Shown in pieces: positions 8,725 to 17,519 of a stretch of DNA of 64,000 nt. A program made the translations under genes and the position numbers. This DNA comes from Microbacterium sp. GCS4 (lineage in GTDB: Bacteria; Actinomycetota; Actinomycetes; Actinomycetales; Microbacteriaceae). How positions within the stretch are numbered: the stretch's first letter is position 1; each line of letters starts with the position of its first letter. The notes under the pieces are model-generated. The model was not told the DNA's origin and did no database searches. It was given only the letters and a program-made list of their open reading frames with translations. The DNA is taken from assembly GCF_001262495.1 (NCBI RefSeq), contig NZ_LGYE01000002.1:486368-550367 (forward strand), written 5' to 3'.

Positions 8725-9786
8725 GTGACTTCGAGCCGCGTTGCCCCGGGTTCGCGACTGGCGAGCCGTCTCGGTTTCAGCGACCGCGTCTTCATCGGCA
8801 CAGCCGGCCGCCGCATCGCCCAGGCCATCGAAGACGGACTGGAGCTCGTCGAGACCGGTCTCGCCGAGGACGTGCGCGTCGCCGACCCGCTCGCCGACGC
8901 CGCGAGCCGCTACCTGTACGAGGCCGGCGGCAAGCGCATCCGCCCGGTGCTCACGCTCCTCGCGGCCCAACTCGGCGACGGCACCACCCAGCAGGTGGTC
9001 GACGTCGCCAAGGCGCTCGAGATCACGCACCTCGGCTCGCTGTACCATGACGACGTCATGGACGGCGCCGACCGCCGTCGGGGGGTGCCGGCCGCGCAGA
9101 CCGTGTGGGGCAACAACATCGCCATCCTCACGGGCGACATCCTGTTCTCCCGGGCGAGCCAGCTCATGTCCCGCCTCGGTGAGCGGGCGATCCGTCTGCA
9201 GGCCGACACCTTCGAGCGGCTCGTGCTCGGGCAGATGCACGAGACCATCGGCGCACAGCCCGACGACGACCCCATCGAGTTCTACATCCAGGTGCTCGCC
9301 GACAAGACCGGGTCGCTGATCGCCGCCGCGACGCAGGGCGGTGTGATCTTCTCGAACGCGCCGAGCGAGTACGAGGAGCCGCTGCGCGTGTACGGCGAGA
9401 AGATCGGCGTCGCCTTCCAGCTCCTCGACGACGTGATCGATCTGTCGGCGAAGCCCGAGGACACCGGCAAGGTGCCCGGAACCGACCTGCGCGCCGGCGT
9501 GCCGACTATGCCGTACCTCCTCCTCAAGGCCGAGACGGATGACGCATCCCTCGACCTCGCCGCGCGCATCGACGAGGGCGTCGCCCGCATCGCCGACGGC
9601 GCCGACCCCATGATCCTCGACGGTCCGCTCGCCGAGCTGCGCGACCACACCGGCACGCAGAAGACACTGGCGCTCGCGCACTCCTGGACCCAGGATGCGA
9701 TCGACGCGCTCGCCCCGCTTCCGCGCGGCACCGTGCGCGAGGCGCTCACGCGCTTCGCCGAGACCCTCGTCGAACGCTCCAGCTGA
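8725..9786 (+). CDS. Polyprenyl diphosphate synthase (quinone side chain)
   Basis: 353 residues, trans-isoprenyl diphosphate synthase family. It condenses isopentenyl diphosphate units into a long chain, here most likely the menaquinone tail given its position right after menG. Both aspartate-rich motifs are present: YHDDVMDGADRRRG (first) and FQLLDDVIDL (second), with GGKRIRPVLTLL ahead of them. Length is a little above the usual 320-330 because of a 30-residue N-terminal addition. Chain length (hepta- to nonaprenyl) cannot be read from sequence alone. A GTG start sits six bases after TAGGCT (8713-8718). Confidence 0.9.
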   Translation: MTSSRVAPGSRLASRLGFSDRVFIGTAGRRIAQAIEDGLELVETGLAEDVRVADPLADAASRYLYEAGGKRIRPVLTLLAAQLGDGTTQQVVDVAKALEITHLGSLYHDDVMDGADRRRGVPAAQTVWGNNIAILTGDILFSRASQLMSRLGERAIRLQADTFERLVLGQMHETIGAQPDDDPIEFYIQVLADKTGSLIAAATQGGVIFSNAPSEYEEPLRVYGEKIGVAFQLLDDVIDLSAKPEDTGKVPGTDLRAGVPTMPYLLLKAETDDASLDLAARIDEGVARIADGADPMILDGPLAELRDHTGTQKTLALAHSWTQDAIDALAPLPRGTVREALTRFAETLVERSS

Positions 9787-9846
9787 TCCGATCGCGGCCA
9801 CGGGCCGTGCGGATCCGGACGTGACGGCACACGAAAGGACCCTCCT

Positions 9847-11220
9847 ATGACCAAGCTCCGACTGGCCATCGTCGGCGCGGGCCCCGCCGGCATCTACGCC
9901 GCCGACATCCTGCTGAAGGCCGAGCGCAAGTTCGACGTGTCGATCGACCTGTTCGAGCAGCTCCCCGCGCCCTACGGCCTCGTGCGCTACGGCGTGGCCC
10001 CCGACCATCCCCGCATCAAGGGCATCATCACGGCGCTGCGAGACGTGCTCGACCGCGGCGACATCCGCCTGTTCGGCAACGTGCGCTTCGGTGAGGACAT
10101 CACGCTCGACGATCTCAAGAAGCACTACAACGCGGTGATCTTCGCGACCGGCGCGATCCGCGACACCTCGCTCGACATCCCCGGCATCGACGCGGTGGCC
10201 TCCTACGGCGCGGCCGACTACGTGAGCTGGTTCGACGGGCACCCGGATGTCCCGCGCGAATGGCCGCTGGATGCGGCATCGGTCGGCGTGCTCGGCAACG
10301 GCAACGTGGCCCTCGACGTCGCCCGCATGCTCGCAAAGCACGCGGAGGACCTCCTCGTGACCGAGGTGCCGGAGAACGTCTACGACGGTCTGAAGGCCAG
10401 CGAGATCACCGATGTGCACGTGTTCGGCCGCCGTGGTCCCGCGCAGGTGAAGTTCACGCCGCTCGAGCTCCGTGAGCTCGGCGAGCTCCGCGACGTCGAC
10501 ATGGTCGTCTACGACGAGGACTTCGACTACGACGAGGCATCGAAGGATGCCGTCGCCAGCAACAAGCAGGTCATGGTGATCGACCGCATCCTGCAGTCGT
10601 GGCGCAAGCGGGACTCGGTCAACAACGACGGCGGCACGGCCTCCCGACGTCTGCACCTGCACTTCTGGGCGCGTCCGGTCGAGGTGCGCACCGACGACGC
10701 CGGTCGCGTCGCCGCCCTCGTGTACGAGCGCACGCAGCCCGACGGGCAGGGCGGCGCGATCGGCACGGGCGAGCTGCGCGAGGTGCCGCTGCAGGCCCTG
10801 TACCGCGCGATCGGATACTTCGGTTCGCCGCTGCCCGACGTGCCGTTCGACAAGAAGCACGGCGTGATCCCGAACCGCGAGGGACAGGTGCTCGCCAAGG
10901 ACTCCAACCAGCAGGTGCCCGGAATCTACGCCACCGGCTGGATCAAGCGCGGGCCCGTCGGCCTCATCGGCCACACCAAGTCCGACGCCATGGAGACCGT
11001 GCGGCACATCATCAACGATCAGGGCTCGTGGTGGCACCCGGAGGACCCGTCGGAGGAGGCCGTCGTGGCGCTCCTGCAGGAGCGCGGTGTCCGCTGGACG
11101 GACCTCGACGGCTGGCACCGGCTCGACGAGCACGAGATCGGCCTGGGCGCCCCGCAGGACCGCGCCCGCGTCAAGGTCGTTCCCCGCGAGGAGATGGTGC
11201 GGGTCTCTCGCGGCGAGTGA
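9847..11220 (+). CDS. Ferredoxin/adrenodoxin-type NADP+ reductase (FprA-like)
   Basis: 457 residues, FAD- and NADPH-binding. An N-terminal dinucleotide fold (IVGAGPAGIYAAD) binds FAD, PYGLVRYGVAPDHPRIK is the FprA/adrenodoxin-reductase signature, and the second fold VGVLGNGNVALDVARML binds NADPH. The C-terminal GVIPNREG and IYATGWIKRGPVGLIGHTKSDAMET blocks close the FAD site. It should pass electrons from NADPH to a ferredoxin in the cytoplasm; which ferredoxin is not shown by this window. An AAAGGA ribosome binding site is seen seven bases before the ATG, so this gene has a conventional leader, unlike its upstream neighbours. Confidence 0.92.
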   Translation: MTKLRLAIVGAGPAGIYAADILLKAERKFDVSIDLFEQLPAPYGLVRYGVAPDHPRIKGIITALRDVLDRGDIRLFGNVRFGEDITLDDLKKHYNAVIFATGAIRDTSLDIPGIDAVASYGAADYVSWFDGHPDVPREWPLDAASVGVLGNGNVALDVARMLAKHAEDLLVTEVPENVYDGLKASEITDVHVFGRRGPAQVKFTPLELRELGELRDVDMVVYDEDFDYDEASKDAVASNKQVMVIDRILQSWRKRDSVNNDGGTASRRLHLHFWARPVEVRTDDAGRVAALVYERTQPDGQGGAIGTGELREVPLQALYRAIGYFGSPLPDVPFDKKHGVIPNREGQVLAKDSNQQVPGIYATGWIKRGPVGLIGHTKSDAMETVRHIINDQGSWWHPEDPSEEAVVALLQERGVRWTDLDGWHRLDEHEIGLGAPQDRARVKVVPREEMVRVSRGE

Positions 11221-11322
11221 CCGTCACCACATCGTCACCCGCGCACCGCGTATCCGGGATGATCGCGTCCGTAGGCATCACCGCGCCGCAGTAGTCGTCG
11301 GCGCGTCGGCTAGCCTGGCGGC

Positions 11323-12330
11323 ATGGCTGACTGGGTCCCCGACGTCCTCGGCGACGAGTTCGCGCAGCTGACGCTCGCGCTCGAGCCCGACGACGAGGGG
11401 GACGTCGTCGCGACGCTCGTCCGGGCGCTGCCGCAGGAGATCGGGTGGTGGGATCGCTTGCGCGGTCGGGTGCGGATGCTGGAGGACGTCGACGTCCTGT
11501 ACGTGCACGGGTGGTCGGACTACTTCTTCCAGAAACGGCTCGCGCGGTTCTGGACGGCCCGGGGTGCGAGGTTCTTCGCCCTGGACCTCCGCAAGTACGG
11601 ACGCAGCCTGCGCGAGGGGCAGACGCCCGGATTCATCACCGACCTCGCCGCCTACGACGAGGACATCGCTGCCGCGCTGGACGCGATGGGACGCGATGCC
11701 GACGGAGCGGGGTCGGGACGAAGGCTCGTGCTGCTGGGGCACTCGACCGGAGGGCTCACGCTGAGTCTGTGGGCTTCCCGGCACCCCGGCACGGCGGATG
11801 CCGTGATCCTCAACAGCCCCTGGCTCGAGTTCCAGGTCGCGTCGGCACGGCCGCTCATCGCGCCGGTGGCGGAGCTGCAGGCGCGGTGGGCGCCGCGCGA
11901 CGTCGCGCCCCAGGTCGACCTCGGGTTCTACACCCGGGCCCAGGAGGCGGTCGCTGACCCCGATGACCCTGTGGAGGTGAACCTGGCGTGGCGTCCGGCG
12001 CAGACGATGGCGGTGCACGCGGGCTGGTTCCACGCGATCCTCTCCGGACACGCGACGGTCGCCGCGGGACTCGCGATAGGCGCACCCGTGTGCGTGCTGC
12101 TGTCGGCGCGTTCGGCGACTCCCACCCGGTGGTCGGACGATCTGACCCGTGCCGATTCGGTTCTCGTGGTCGACGACATCGCGCGGGCGGCCCTGAAGCT
12201 GGGGCCGTCGGTGACGGTCGAACGCATCGACGGCGCCCTGCACGACGTCTTCCTCTCGCGGCACGATGCTCGGGAGGAGGCGTACCGACGGCTCGAGCGC
12301 TGGGTGCGGGGCTGGTCGTCTGCAGGCTGA
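11323..12330 (+). CDS. Alpha/beta hydrolase (serine aminopeptidase S33-like)
   Basis: 335 residues. The nucleophile elbow GHSTGG (catalytic Ser) and preceding strand LVLLGHS are clear, as is YVHGWSDYF near residue 63, where the oxyanion residues lie. ALDLRKYGRSLREGQTPGF is characteristic of the lysophospholipase/monoglyceride-lipase-like group that Pfam places in serine aminopeptidase S33. The acid and histidine are probably in the VLLSARSATPT region and in the late DGALHDVFLS block. Substrate unknown; an ester or lipid is likely. No signal peptide. The -10-like TAGCCT at 11311-11316 is six bases before the ATG. It converges with the GntR gene. Confidence 0.82.
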   Translation: MADWVPDVLGDEFAQLTLALEPDDEGDVVATLVRALPQEIGWWDRLRGRVRMLEDVDVLYVHGWSDYFFQKRLARFWTARGARFFALDLRKYGRSLREGQTPGFITDLAAYDEDIAAALDAMGRDADGAGSGRRLVLLGHSTGGLTLSLWASRHPGTADAVILNSPWLEFQVASARPLIAPVAELQARWAPRDVAPQVDLGFYTRAQEAVADPDDPVEVNLAWRPAQTMAVHAGWFHAILSGHATVAAGLAIGAPVCVLLSARSATPTRWSDDLTRADSVLVVDDIARAALKLGPSVTVERIDGALHDVFLSRHDAREEAYRRLERWVRGWSSAG

Positions 12331-12353
12331 GCGGCCGCTGCGAGGTGGGGGCA

Positions 12354-12986
12354 TCAGACGCCGTGCATCGCGCGCGCGAGCCGTTCGGCCTCGCCGGCGT
12401 CACCGCGCAGGATCGCGTCGTGGAAGTCGCGATAGATGTCGTGCATCCGCTGCCGCTCGTTCGCGGGCACCTTCCAGTATCGGAGGTTGCGGGCGAGCGC
12501 CATGCTGGCGTCGGTGAGGAGGATCTGGTGCTGGATGTTCCGGCTGTGGTCGCTGAGGAACGTGAACACGGTCCAGCGGATGTCGAAGACGCGGAGGTCG
12601 TCGTGCTCGTCGTACAGCTCCTCGACGAGGGCGGCGGCGCGTTCGCGGTCGCGCTGGCTCATGCGCTCGACGCCCATGCGGGCCGCCATGCCCGCCTGGT
12701 AGCCGGCGAACTCGAGGGTCTGCTCGACGATCTCGGGGGTCACCGTGGTGACCTCCGTGTAGCGGCTCGGGTACATCACGACGAGTCCCAGTCGCTCCAG
12801 GCGCTGCAGGGCTTCGCGCACCGGCGTGCGCGACACGTGCAGCTCCTCGGCGACGTCCACGTCGCGGATGCGGTGGCCCGGCCCGAGCCTGCCGTCGACG
12901 ATCTGCGAACCGATGTGCCGGAAGACCTCTTCGGCAAGCAGCTGCTTGCTCTCCCGCACGCCCGTCGTCGAACGGTTGTTGTTCAT
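12354..12986 (-). CDS. GntR-family transcriptional regulator
   Basis: 210 residues. The N-terminal winged helix has the GntR pattern: LAEEVFRHIGSQIVDGRLGPGHRI followed by the recognition helix DVAEELHVSRTPVREALQRLERLGLV. The C-terminal half is all-helical and resembles the FCD effector domain of the FadR subgroup, though somewhat divergent. The ligand is unknown and no metabolic operon adjoins it, so its target is not obvious. Two related 8-mers upstream (13081-13101) may be an autoregulatory site. It converges with the hydrolase gene. Confidence 0.85.
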   Translation of the reverse strand: MNNNRSTTGVRESKQLLAEEVFRHIGSQIVDGRLGPGHRIRDVDVAEELHVSRTPVREALQRLERLGLVVMYPSRYTEVTTVTPEIVEQTLEFAGYQAGMAARMGVERMSQRDRERAAALVEELYDEHDDLRVFDIRWTVFTFLSDHSRNIQHQILLTDASMALARNLRYWKVPANERQRMHDIYRDFHDAILRGDAGEAERLARAMHGV

Positions 12987-13080
12987 GGACTGCCCCCAGT
13001 TGCGTTCCCGACCCGAGCCCCCCGAAATGCCCGGAACGCCACTACATCACGAAGTCGATCACTCTGCCAATAATCCACAG

Positions 13081-13101
13081 GTGTACACGAGTGGTGTTCA
13101 C
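13081..13101. promoter_or_regulatory. Possible operator: paired GTGTACAC / GTGTTCAC
   Basis: A perfect 8-base palindrome GTGTACAC (13081-13088) and a near copy GTGTTCAC (13094-13101) are 13 bp apart, in front of the GntR regulator gene (reading minus). The spacing is little more than one helical turn. A regulator site is inferred, not shown. Confidence 0.35.
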
Positions 13102-13179
13102 ATGAGGAGCGGCTGAGTGTGATCGTGTGCCTGGTTCCCCGGCGGAAGGCAGGGCTGGTGCACGGCCGCGAGTACACGA

Positions 13180-13211
13180 CGAGGGGCGGATGCCGCAGCA
13201 TCCGCCCCTCG
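13180..13211 (-). terminator. Strong hairpin downstream of yajQ
   Basis: A perfect 14-bp stem (CGAGGGGCGGATGC with its complement) closes a CGCA loop, 19 bases after the yajQ stop. There is no T tract, as is common for GC-rich actinobacterial terminators. Confidence 0.7.
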
Positions 13212-13229
13212 TCGGTCGAAGGTCGCGCG

Positions 13230-13718
13230 TCAGCGGTAGTTGACGAACTGCAGGTCGAGGTCGAGGTCGGCGCCCTTGAGCAGCGCGATCACGGCCTGGA
13301 GGTCGTCGCGGCTCTTGGACTGCACGCGGAGCTCGTCGCCCTGGATCTGGCTCTTCACGCCCTTGGGGCCCTCGTCGCGGATGATCTTGCCGATCTTCTT
13401 CGCGTTCTCCGAGGAGATGCCGTCCTTGAGGGACGAGACGATGCGGAACTCCTTGCCGCTCGCGAACGGCTCGCCGGAGTCGAGGCTCTTGAGGGAGATC
13501 CCGCGCTTGATGAGCTTGGACTGGAACACGTCGAGGACGGCCTTCGCGCGCTCCTCGGTGCCGGCGATGATCAGCACCTGCTCGCCGCTCCAGGCGATCG
13601 ATGCGCCGGTGCCCTTGAAGTCGTAGCGCTGCTCGATCTCCTTGCGGGCCTGGTTCAGGGCGTTCTCGGCCTCCTGGTGATCCACTTTCGAGACGATGTC
13701 AAAGGAACTGTCAGCCAT
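13230..13718 (-). CDS. yajQ: YajQ-family nucleotide-binding protein (DUF520)
   Basis: 162 residues. Two repeated YajQ-type alpha/beta units are seen, beginning [20 protein letters not shown] and [12 protein letters not shown] and ending [10 protein letters not shown], an almost invariant family tail. Xanthomonas YajQ binds cyclic di-GMP and E. coli YajQ binds nucleotides or tRNA; which applies here is not known. The ATG at 13718 is preceded at seven bases on the minus strand by TACACT. The gene stands alone with a strong terminator behind it. Confidence 0.93.
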   Translation of the reverse strand: MADSSFDIVSKVDHQEAENALNQARKEIEQRYDFKGTGASIAWSGEQVLIIAGTEERAKAVLDVFQSKLIKRGISLKSLDSGEPFASGKEFRIVSSLKDGISSENAKKIGKIIRDEGPKGVKSQIQGDELRVQSKSRDDLQAVIALLKGADLDLDLQFVNYR

Positions 13719-13865
13719 GACGAGAAGTGTATCGATCCCACGGGCGCTGTGCCCCTGCTCCTGCGGCACCGCGTCGTCGTCGGGCTGACGGCGGGCTCGA
13801 CGACGGGCCGATCCGTCGCGGCGTTGCGCCGCGCAGAACGGGGACTGCGGTCGTAGCGTTGAGGT

Positions 13866-14018
13866 ATGGCACGGGTGGCGGGGCGCAGCATCGCGATGAG
13901 CTGGATCGCGGGCGTGATCTGCACCGGCGTGGTGGTGAGCCTCGTCTGGCTCTCGTTCCCGCTCGTGCCCGTGCTGGCATCGTTCGTGGGGGACACGCTC
14001 CGCACGGTCCTGCGCTGA
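13866..14018 (+). CDS. Small membrane protein, 50 residues
   Basis: A short frame beginning [19 protein letters not shown] and ending TLRTVLR. It has a basic N-terminus, one or two hydrophobic segments (about 12-30 and 32-43), and a short basic tail, so it should sit in the membrane. The -10-like TAGCGT at 13854-13859 lies exactly six bases before the ATG, the same arrangement as at many proven-type genes in this window, which supports real expression. No Shine-Dalgarno sequence is needed or seen. No homologue is recognised and no function can be assigned. Confidence 0.6.
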   Translation: MARVAGRSIAMSWIAGVICTGVVVSLVWLSFPLVPVLASFVGDTLRTVLR

Positions 14019-14142
14019 GGGCGCCGAGGCGCGTCTCGAGCGCGACACGCCGTGGGGTCCACGACACGTCGGCTCGCCTCCGTACCCGCGTCGATACGCG
14101 GCGGTACCCTCGCAGAGCACACTTCCGAGGAGAGGCGCAGCC

Positions 14143-15159
14143 ATGAGTGACCCCGAGGTTCCCCAGCCCGAGAGGCCGAAGGACGTCGATGACGTCGTCG
14201 ACAGCGCCAACGCTGGTCTCGACGCCGCCGAGGCCGCGCGCGCCGACGTGCCCGCGTCGTCCGACGCCGCCTACGTCCCGTCGGACGACGTCCCCGCTCC
14301 CCGCACCGAACCGGCGGTCGATCCCGATCTCGCCGCTTTCGAGGCCGCCGAGCGCGACCACCCCGGCACGTTCTCGACGCCGGTCCGCGACGACGCCGAG
14401 TTCGCGCCCGCGCCTCCCGCAGCGGATGCCGACGCCACCGCCGCGTACTCCGCTCCCGTCGCGCGCGACTCCTCGTCGATGGCGGATGCCGCATACGCGG
14501 GGCCCGACGACGCCGAGACGCGCGTCGTCCCCTCTGAGCCCGTCGTGGCCGAGACCGTCGTCGCCGAGCCCGTCGTCGCACCCGCGTTCGCACAGCAGCC
14601 GATCTTCGTGCAAGCTCCCGAGCCGCCCCGCGAACGCGGCAACCGCGGCACGGCCGGCGCGATCGGCCTCCTCGCCACCCTCGCGTTCGCGATCCTCTAC
14701 CTGGGCACCACCCTCGGGCTCGGGGCGTTCATGGGCGACGTCACGGGTGAGAACATCGGCGAGGCAGCGCTCGAGCCCCTCATGACCTGGGGCTATTGGG
14801 TGCCCGTCGTCGTGTTCTTCCTCGGTTTCTGGCTGCTCGGCGCGTTCATCAACCGCGGTCGCTGGGGCCTGTGGGTCGTCTTCGGCATCATCGTCGGCGT
14901 GATCGCGTACGGCGGTCACCTCCTCGGTCAGCTGTTCCAGGAGCGCTTCTGGCTCCTCACGGCATCCGAGGGGAGCGAGCTGATCGGCGGGCAGCTGTTC
15001 GCGCCGCTCGCGATCGCCGCCTTCGTGTTCGGTCGCGAGCTCACCATCTGGTTCGGCGCGTGGGTCGCCCGCAGCGGCGCCCGCAAGACCGAGCTCAACG
15101 CCGAGGCGCAGCGCGAGTACGAGCGCACGCTCGAGGCGGGCCCGACTCTCTCGAGGTAA
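14143..15159 (+). CDS. Membrane protein with long disordered N-terminal region
   Basis: 338 residues, family not recognised. Residues 1 to about 165 are rich in Ala, Asp, Pro, Glu and Val with no clear fold and repeated phrases such as VVAE and PVV, as in intrinsically disordered cytoplasmic tails. Four hydrophobic segments follow, roughly 170-195, 215-240, 245-265 and 285-305, then a short charged end. A GGAGAGG ribosome binding site precedes the ATG. The next gene begins at its stop codon, so the two are probably one operon. Function unknown. Confidence 0.75.
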   Translation: MSDPEVPQPERPKDVDDVVDSANAGLDAAEAARADVPASSDAAYVPSDDVPAPRTEPAVDPDLAAFEAAERDHPGTFSTPVRDDAEFAPAPPAADADATAAYSAPVARDSSSMADAAYAGPDDAETRVVPSEPVVAETVVAEPVVAPAFAQQPIFVQAPEPPRERGNRGTAGAIGLLATLAFAILYLGTTLGLGAFMGDVTGENIGEAALEPLMTWGYWVPVVVFFLGFWLLGAFINRGRWGLWVVFGIIVGVIAYGGHLLGQLFQERFWLLTASEGSELIGGQLFAPLAIAAFVFGRELTIWFGAWVARSGARKTELNAEAQREYERTLEAGPTLSR

Positions 15160-15659
15160 TCACGGACACCTCCTCGCCGAACCCCCGCACGCCCGAGCCT
15201 GCGGGGGTTTCGGCCGTCCTGGCGCTGGTCCTCGCGGTCATCGGGTTCTTCGCGCTCGCCGTCTTCGGACTCGGGGCGCTGAGCGTCGCGACCGACGCCG
15301 ACATCATCGCGGTGCGCGGACTCGGGCAGGGCCCTGGTGTATTCGGGATGCTCGTCGGGCTCCTCGCGTTCGCTTTCGTCCTGTGGGCGGGGCTACGGCG
15401 CCCCCGTCCGTCGTTCTCATCCGCACCGGTCGTCGCGCTCGCGACCGCGCTCGCCCACCTCGCCGGAGTGTGGATCGGCGTGCTCGTCGGCGACGGCGAC
15501 CTCGTGATCGCCACCGCCGTGGTCGGCGGACTCGTGAGCGGGGGAGCGAGCATCGTGCTCTTCGTGGCGGCCGCGGTCGCGGCGTGGAGCGGGATCGCGC
15601 TGCGACGCACCCGCGCCGAGCATCCGCGCTGGCCGTGGGAGCGGGACGAGGAAGGGTGA
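15159..15659 (+). CDS. Small multi-span membrane protein, unusual start
   Basis: About 166 residues with four hydrophobic segments (about 18-42, 62-80, 92-110 and 116-145) and a charged tail RRTRAEHPRWPWERDEEG. Codon use and the alternation of membrane and charged segments show that it is coding. The start is a problem: the frame has no ATG, GTG or TTG between the stop of the upstream gene and a point well inside the first membrane segment. Counting from the ATC that overlaps the upstream TAA (TAATC) gives the N-terminus [14 protein letters not shown], which looks natural. Either ATC is used, a distant GTG near 15059 inside the upstream gene is used, or the base is an assembly error. Function unknown. 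Confidence 0.6.
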   Translation: MTDTSSPNPRTPEPAGVSAVLALVLAVIGFFALAVFGLGALSVATDADIIAVRGLGQGPGVFGMLVGLLAFAFVLWAGLRRPRPSFSSAPVVALATALAHLAGVWIGVLVGDGDLVIATAVVGGLVSGGASIVLFVAAAVAAWSGIALRRTRAEHPRWPWERDEEG

Positions 15660-15719
15660 CGCCCCGCCGTCCGGCGCGAAATCGCGGCGGTGGCGACCGC
15701 CGCGCCGTACTCTCTTAGT

Positions 15720-16367
15720 GTGGAGCGCTCGCTGGAGACGCAGGTCGACCAGGCCGTCGAGGCCTGGCTGCGCTGGGTGCCGCGCTGGGAGCCGGCCACC
15801 CATCGGGGTCGCGTCGCGCCCTGCCGACGCTGCCTCGGGTCGCCGATCCTGTCCGCCGCGGGCATCGGGGCGAACGCGCCGCACGGCGTTCAGCACGGGC
15901 TCTCGACGCGCATGAAGACGATCGTCGACCACGCCGTCGCCGAGTACACCTCGCGCAACCTGCCGATGCTGCAGCAGGAACTCGATCAGCAGGCCGCGCG
16001 CAATCGCGCGCGCAGCTACCGACCCGCCGACGGCCTCGATCCGGAGTTCGACGGACTGCCGCTCGATCCCGATCCCGTACCCGGCGCCCCTTTCCTGTTC
16101 ACGATCGCGGGGATGGCCGACGACGAGTCCGCGGCCCTCCCGCCGCTTCCGCCGCTCAGTGACGAGGCGAAGACCGCGCTCCGACAGGAGGTCGCCCTCG
16201 CCGACGAGTACGCGAACCTCGTGGGGCGCGAGATCTGCGGCATCCTGCTGCGCCACCGCATCCGCATCCAGGCGGCGATCTCGCAGCACGTCGAGCCGCA
16301 GATCGAGGCGATGCTCGCCGAGCTGACGCAGTCGCTGGACTCGCCGTTCGACCCGGACCTGCCGTAG
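15720..16367 (+). CDS. Conserved-looking cytoplasmic protein of unknown function
   Basis: 215 residues starting at GTG. It begins VERSLETQVDQAVEAWLRWVPRWEP, has a two-cysteine element PCRRCLGS near residue 40, and a long helical C-terminal half containing ADEYANLVGREICGILLRHRIRIQAAISQHVEPQIEAML. A predicted helical bundle with no membrane segment or catalytic motif that I can name. The -10-like TACTCT at 15708-15713 lies six bases before the GTG, so I take the shorter start and not an ATG thirty bases upstream. It is the last gene before the str operon. Confidence 0.65.
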   Translation: MERSLETQVDQAVEAWLRWVPRWEPATHRGRVAPCRRCLGSPILSAAGIGANAPHGVQHGLSTRMKTIVDHAVAEYTSRNLPMLQQELDQQAARNRARSYRPADGLDPEFDGLPLDPDPVPGAPFLFTIAGMADDESAALPPLPPLSDEAKTALRQEVALADEYANLVGREICGILLRHRIRIQAAISQHVEPQIEAMLAELTQSLDSPFDPDLP

Positions 16368-16390
16368 ACGGCTCCGCGTCCAGCGCTCAT

Positions 16391-16420
16391 TTGACCCGTC
16401 ACGTTACGCGGCATTACACT
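16391..16420 (+). promoter_or_regulatory. str operon promoter (rpsL)
   Basis: A -35-like TTGACC (16391-16396) and -10-like TACACT (16415-16420) are separated by 18 bases. The expected start of transcription leaves a leader of about 160 bases before rpsL. The leader contains a CCGG-rich hairpin region near 16510-16540; no riboswitch class is recognised. Confidence 0.7.
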
Positions 16421-16587
16421 TGATCAGGTGTGTGCACGTCTCGACGTGCGCGCTGGGCGTCGGCTCCATGGCCGGTCCGCCCCCACGGCATACCCACCAC
16501 CACAAAAGCCCGCCGGTTCCGGCGTGCCGGTGGGTCATGATGTGAAACCCATCACGCTGTCACCGTGCAGCACTATGAGGAGAGAAC

Positions 16588-16956
16588 GTGCCAACCATTC
16601 AGCAGTTGGTTCGCAAGGGTCGCTCGCCCAAGGTCTCGAAGACCAAGGCTCCGGCGCTCAAGTCGAACCCGCAGCAGGCCGGGGTCTGCACCCGCGTCTA
16701 CACCACCACCCCGAAGAAGCCGAACTCGGCGATGCGCAAGGTCGCCCGTGTGAAGCTCCGCAACGGCACCGAGGTCACCGCGTACATCCCCGGTGAGGGC
16801 CACAACCTGCAGGAGCACTCGCTGGTGCTCGTGCGCGGTGGTCGTGTCAAGGACCTCCCCGGTGTCCGCTACAAGATCGTCCGTGGCGCCCTGGACACCC
16901 AGGCCGTCAAGAACCGTAAGCAGGCTCGCAGCCGCTACGGCGCGAAGAAGGGCTGA
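16588..16956 (+). CDS. rpsL: Ribosomal protein S12
   Basis: 122 residues, GTG start with AGGAGAG in front. S12 lines the decoding centre of the 30S subunit. [29 protein letters not shown] and [15 protein letters not shown] are all standard. Lysines 43 and 88, the sites changed in streptomycin-resistant or -dependent mutants, are both wild-type lysine. It is the first gene of the str operon. Confidence 0.98.
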   Translation: MPTIQQLVRKGRSPKVSKTKAPALKSNPQQAGVCTRVYTTTPKKPNSAMRKVARVKLRNGTEVTAYIPGEGHNLQEHSLVLVRGGRVKDLPGVRYKIVRGALDTQAVKNRKQARSRYGAKKG

Positions 16957-16961
16957 GTCCA

Positions 16962-17432
16962 ATGCCTCGTAAGGGTCCCGCCCCCAAGCGTCCCGTCGTC
17001 AACGACCCGGTCTACGGCGCTCCCATCGTCAGCCAGCTGGTCAACAAGATCCTGGTCGACGGCAAGAAGTCCCTCGCCGAGTCGATCGTCTACAACGCCC
17101 TCCGCGGCGTCGAGGCGAAGAACGGCCAGGACGCCGTCGCCACGCTAAAGAAGGCGCTCGACAACGTCCGTCCCACCCTCGAGGTCAAGAGCCGCCGCGT
17201 CGGCGGTTCGACCTACCAGGTGCCGGTCGAGGTCAAGCCGCACCGCGCCAACACGCTCGCGCTGCGCTGGCTCGTCAGCTACGCCAAGGGCCGTCGTGAG
17301 AAGACGATGACCGAGCGTCTGCAGAACGAGATCCTCGACGCGTCGAACGGCCTCGGTGCCGCGGTCAAGCGCCGCGAGGACACGCACAAGATGGCCGAGT
17401 CGAACCGCGCGTTCGCTCACTACCGCTGGTAA
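16962..17432 (+). CDS. rpsG: Ribosomal protein S7
   Basis: 156 residues, the usual length. S7 nucleates assembly of the 30S head. [19 protein letters not shown], the [19 protein letters not shown] block and the final [13 protein letters not shown] are typical. It starts six bases after the rpsL stop and is co-transcribed with it. Confidence 0.98.
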   Translation: MPRKGPAPKRPVVNDPVYGAPIVSQLVNKILVDGKKSLAESIVYNALRGVEAKNGQDAVATLKKALDNVRPTLEVKSRRVGGSTYQVPVEVKPHRANTLALRWLVSYAKGRREKTMTERLQNEILDASNGLGAAVKRREDTHKMAESNRAFAHYRW

Positions 17433-17442
17433 ACAGCTCCGC

Positions 17443-17473
17443 CCGTCCCTCGGCCACTCGCCGAGGGACGGGC
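17443..17473 (+). terminator. Intercistronic hairpin between rpsG and fusA
   Basis: A perfect 13-bp stem (CCCGTCCCTCGGC and its complement) with a CACTC loop, ten bases after the rpsG stop. It could end part of the transcription or protect the upstream mRNA. Confidence 0.65.
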
Positions 17474-17519
17474 ACCCCCTCTTCGCAGTACACCTGCTCC
17501 AAAAGATAAGGACACTCCT

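Noticed and set aside
7318..11133. A 1,271-residue frame on the minus strand
   Set aside because: Antisense shadow of the DUF402, menG, polyprenyl synthase and FprA-like genes, all of which are recognised on plus.
12990..13180. Possible short gene between the GntR and yajQ genes
   Set aside because: Frames there have no promoter or ribosome binding site and no coding character; the stretch holds the possible operator and the yajQ terminator.
16428..16796. A frame starting GTG just seven bases after the str promoter -10, running into rpsL
   Set aside because: It overlaps rpsL in another frame and lacks any domain. A very short leaderless peptide from 16430 is conceivable, but nothing supports it beyond the position.
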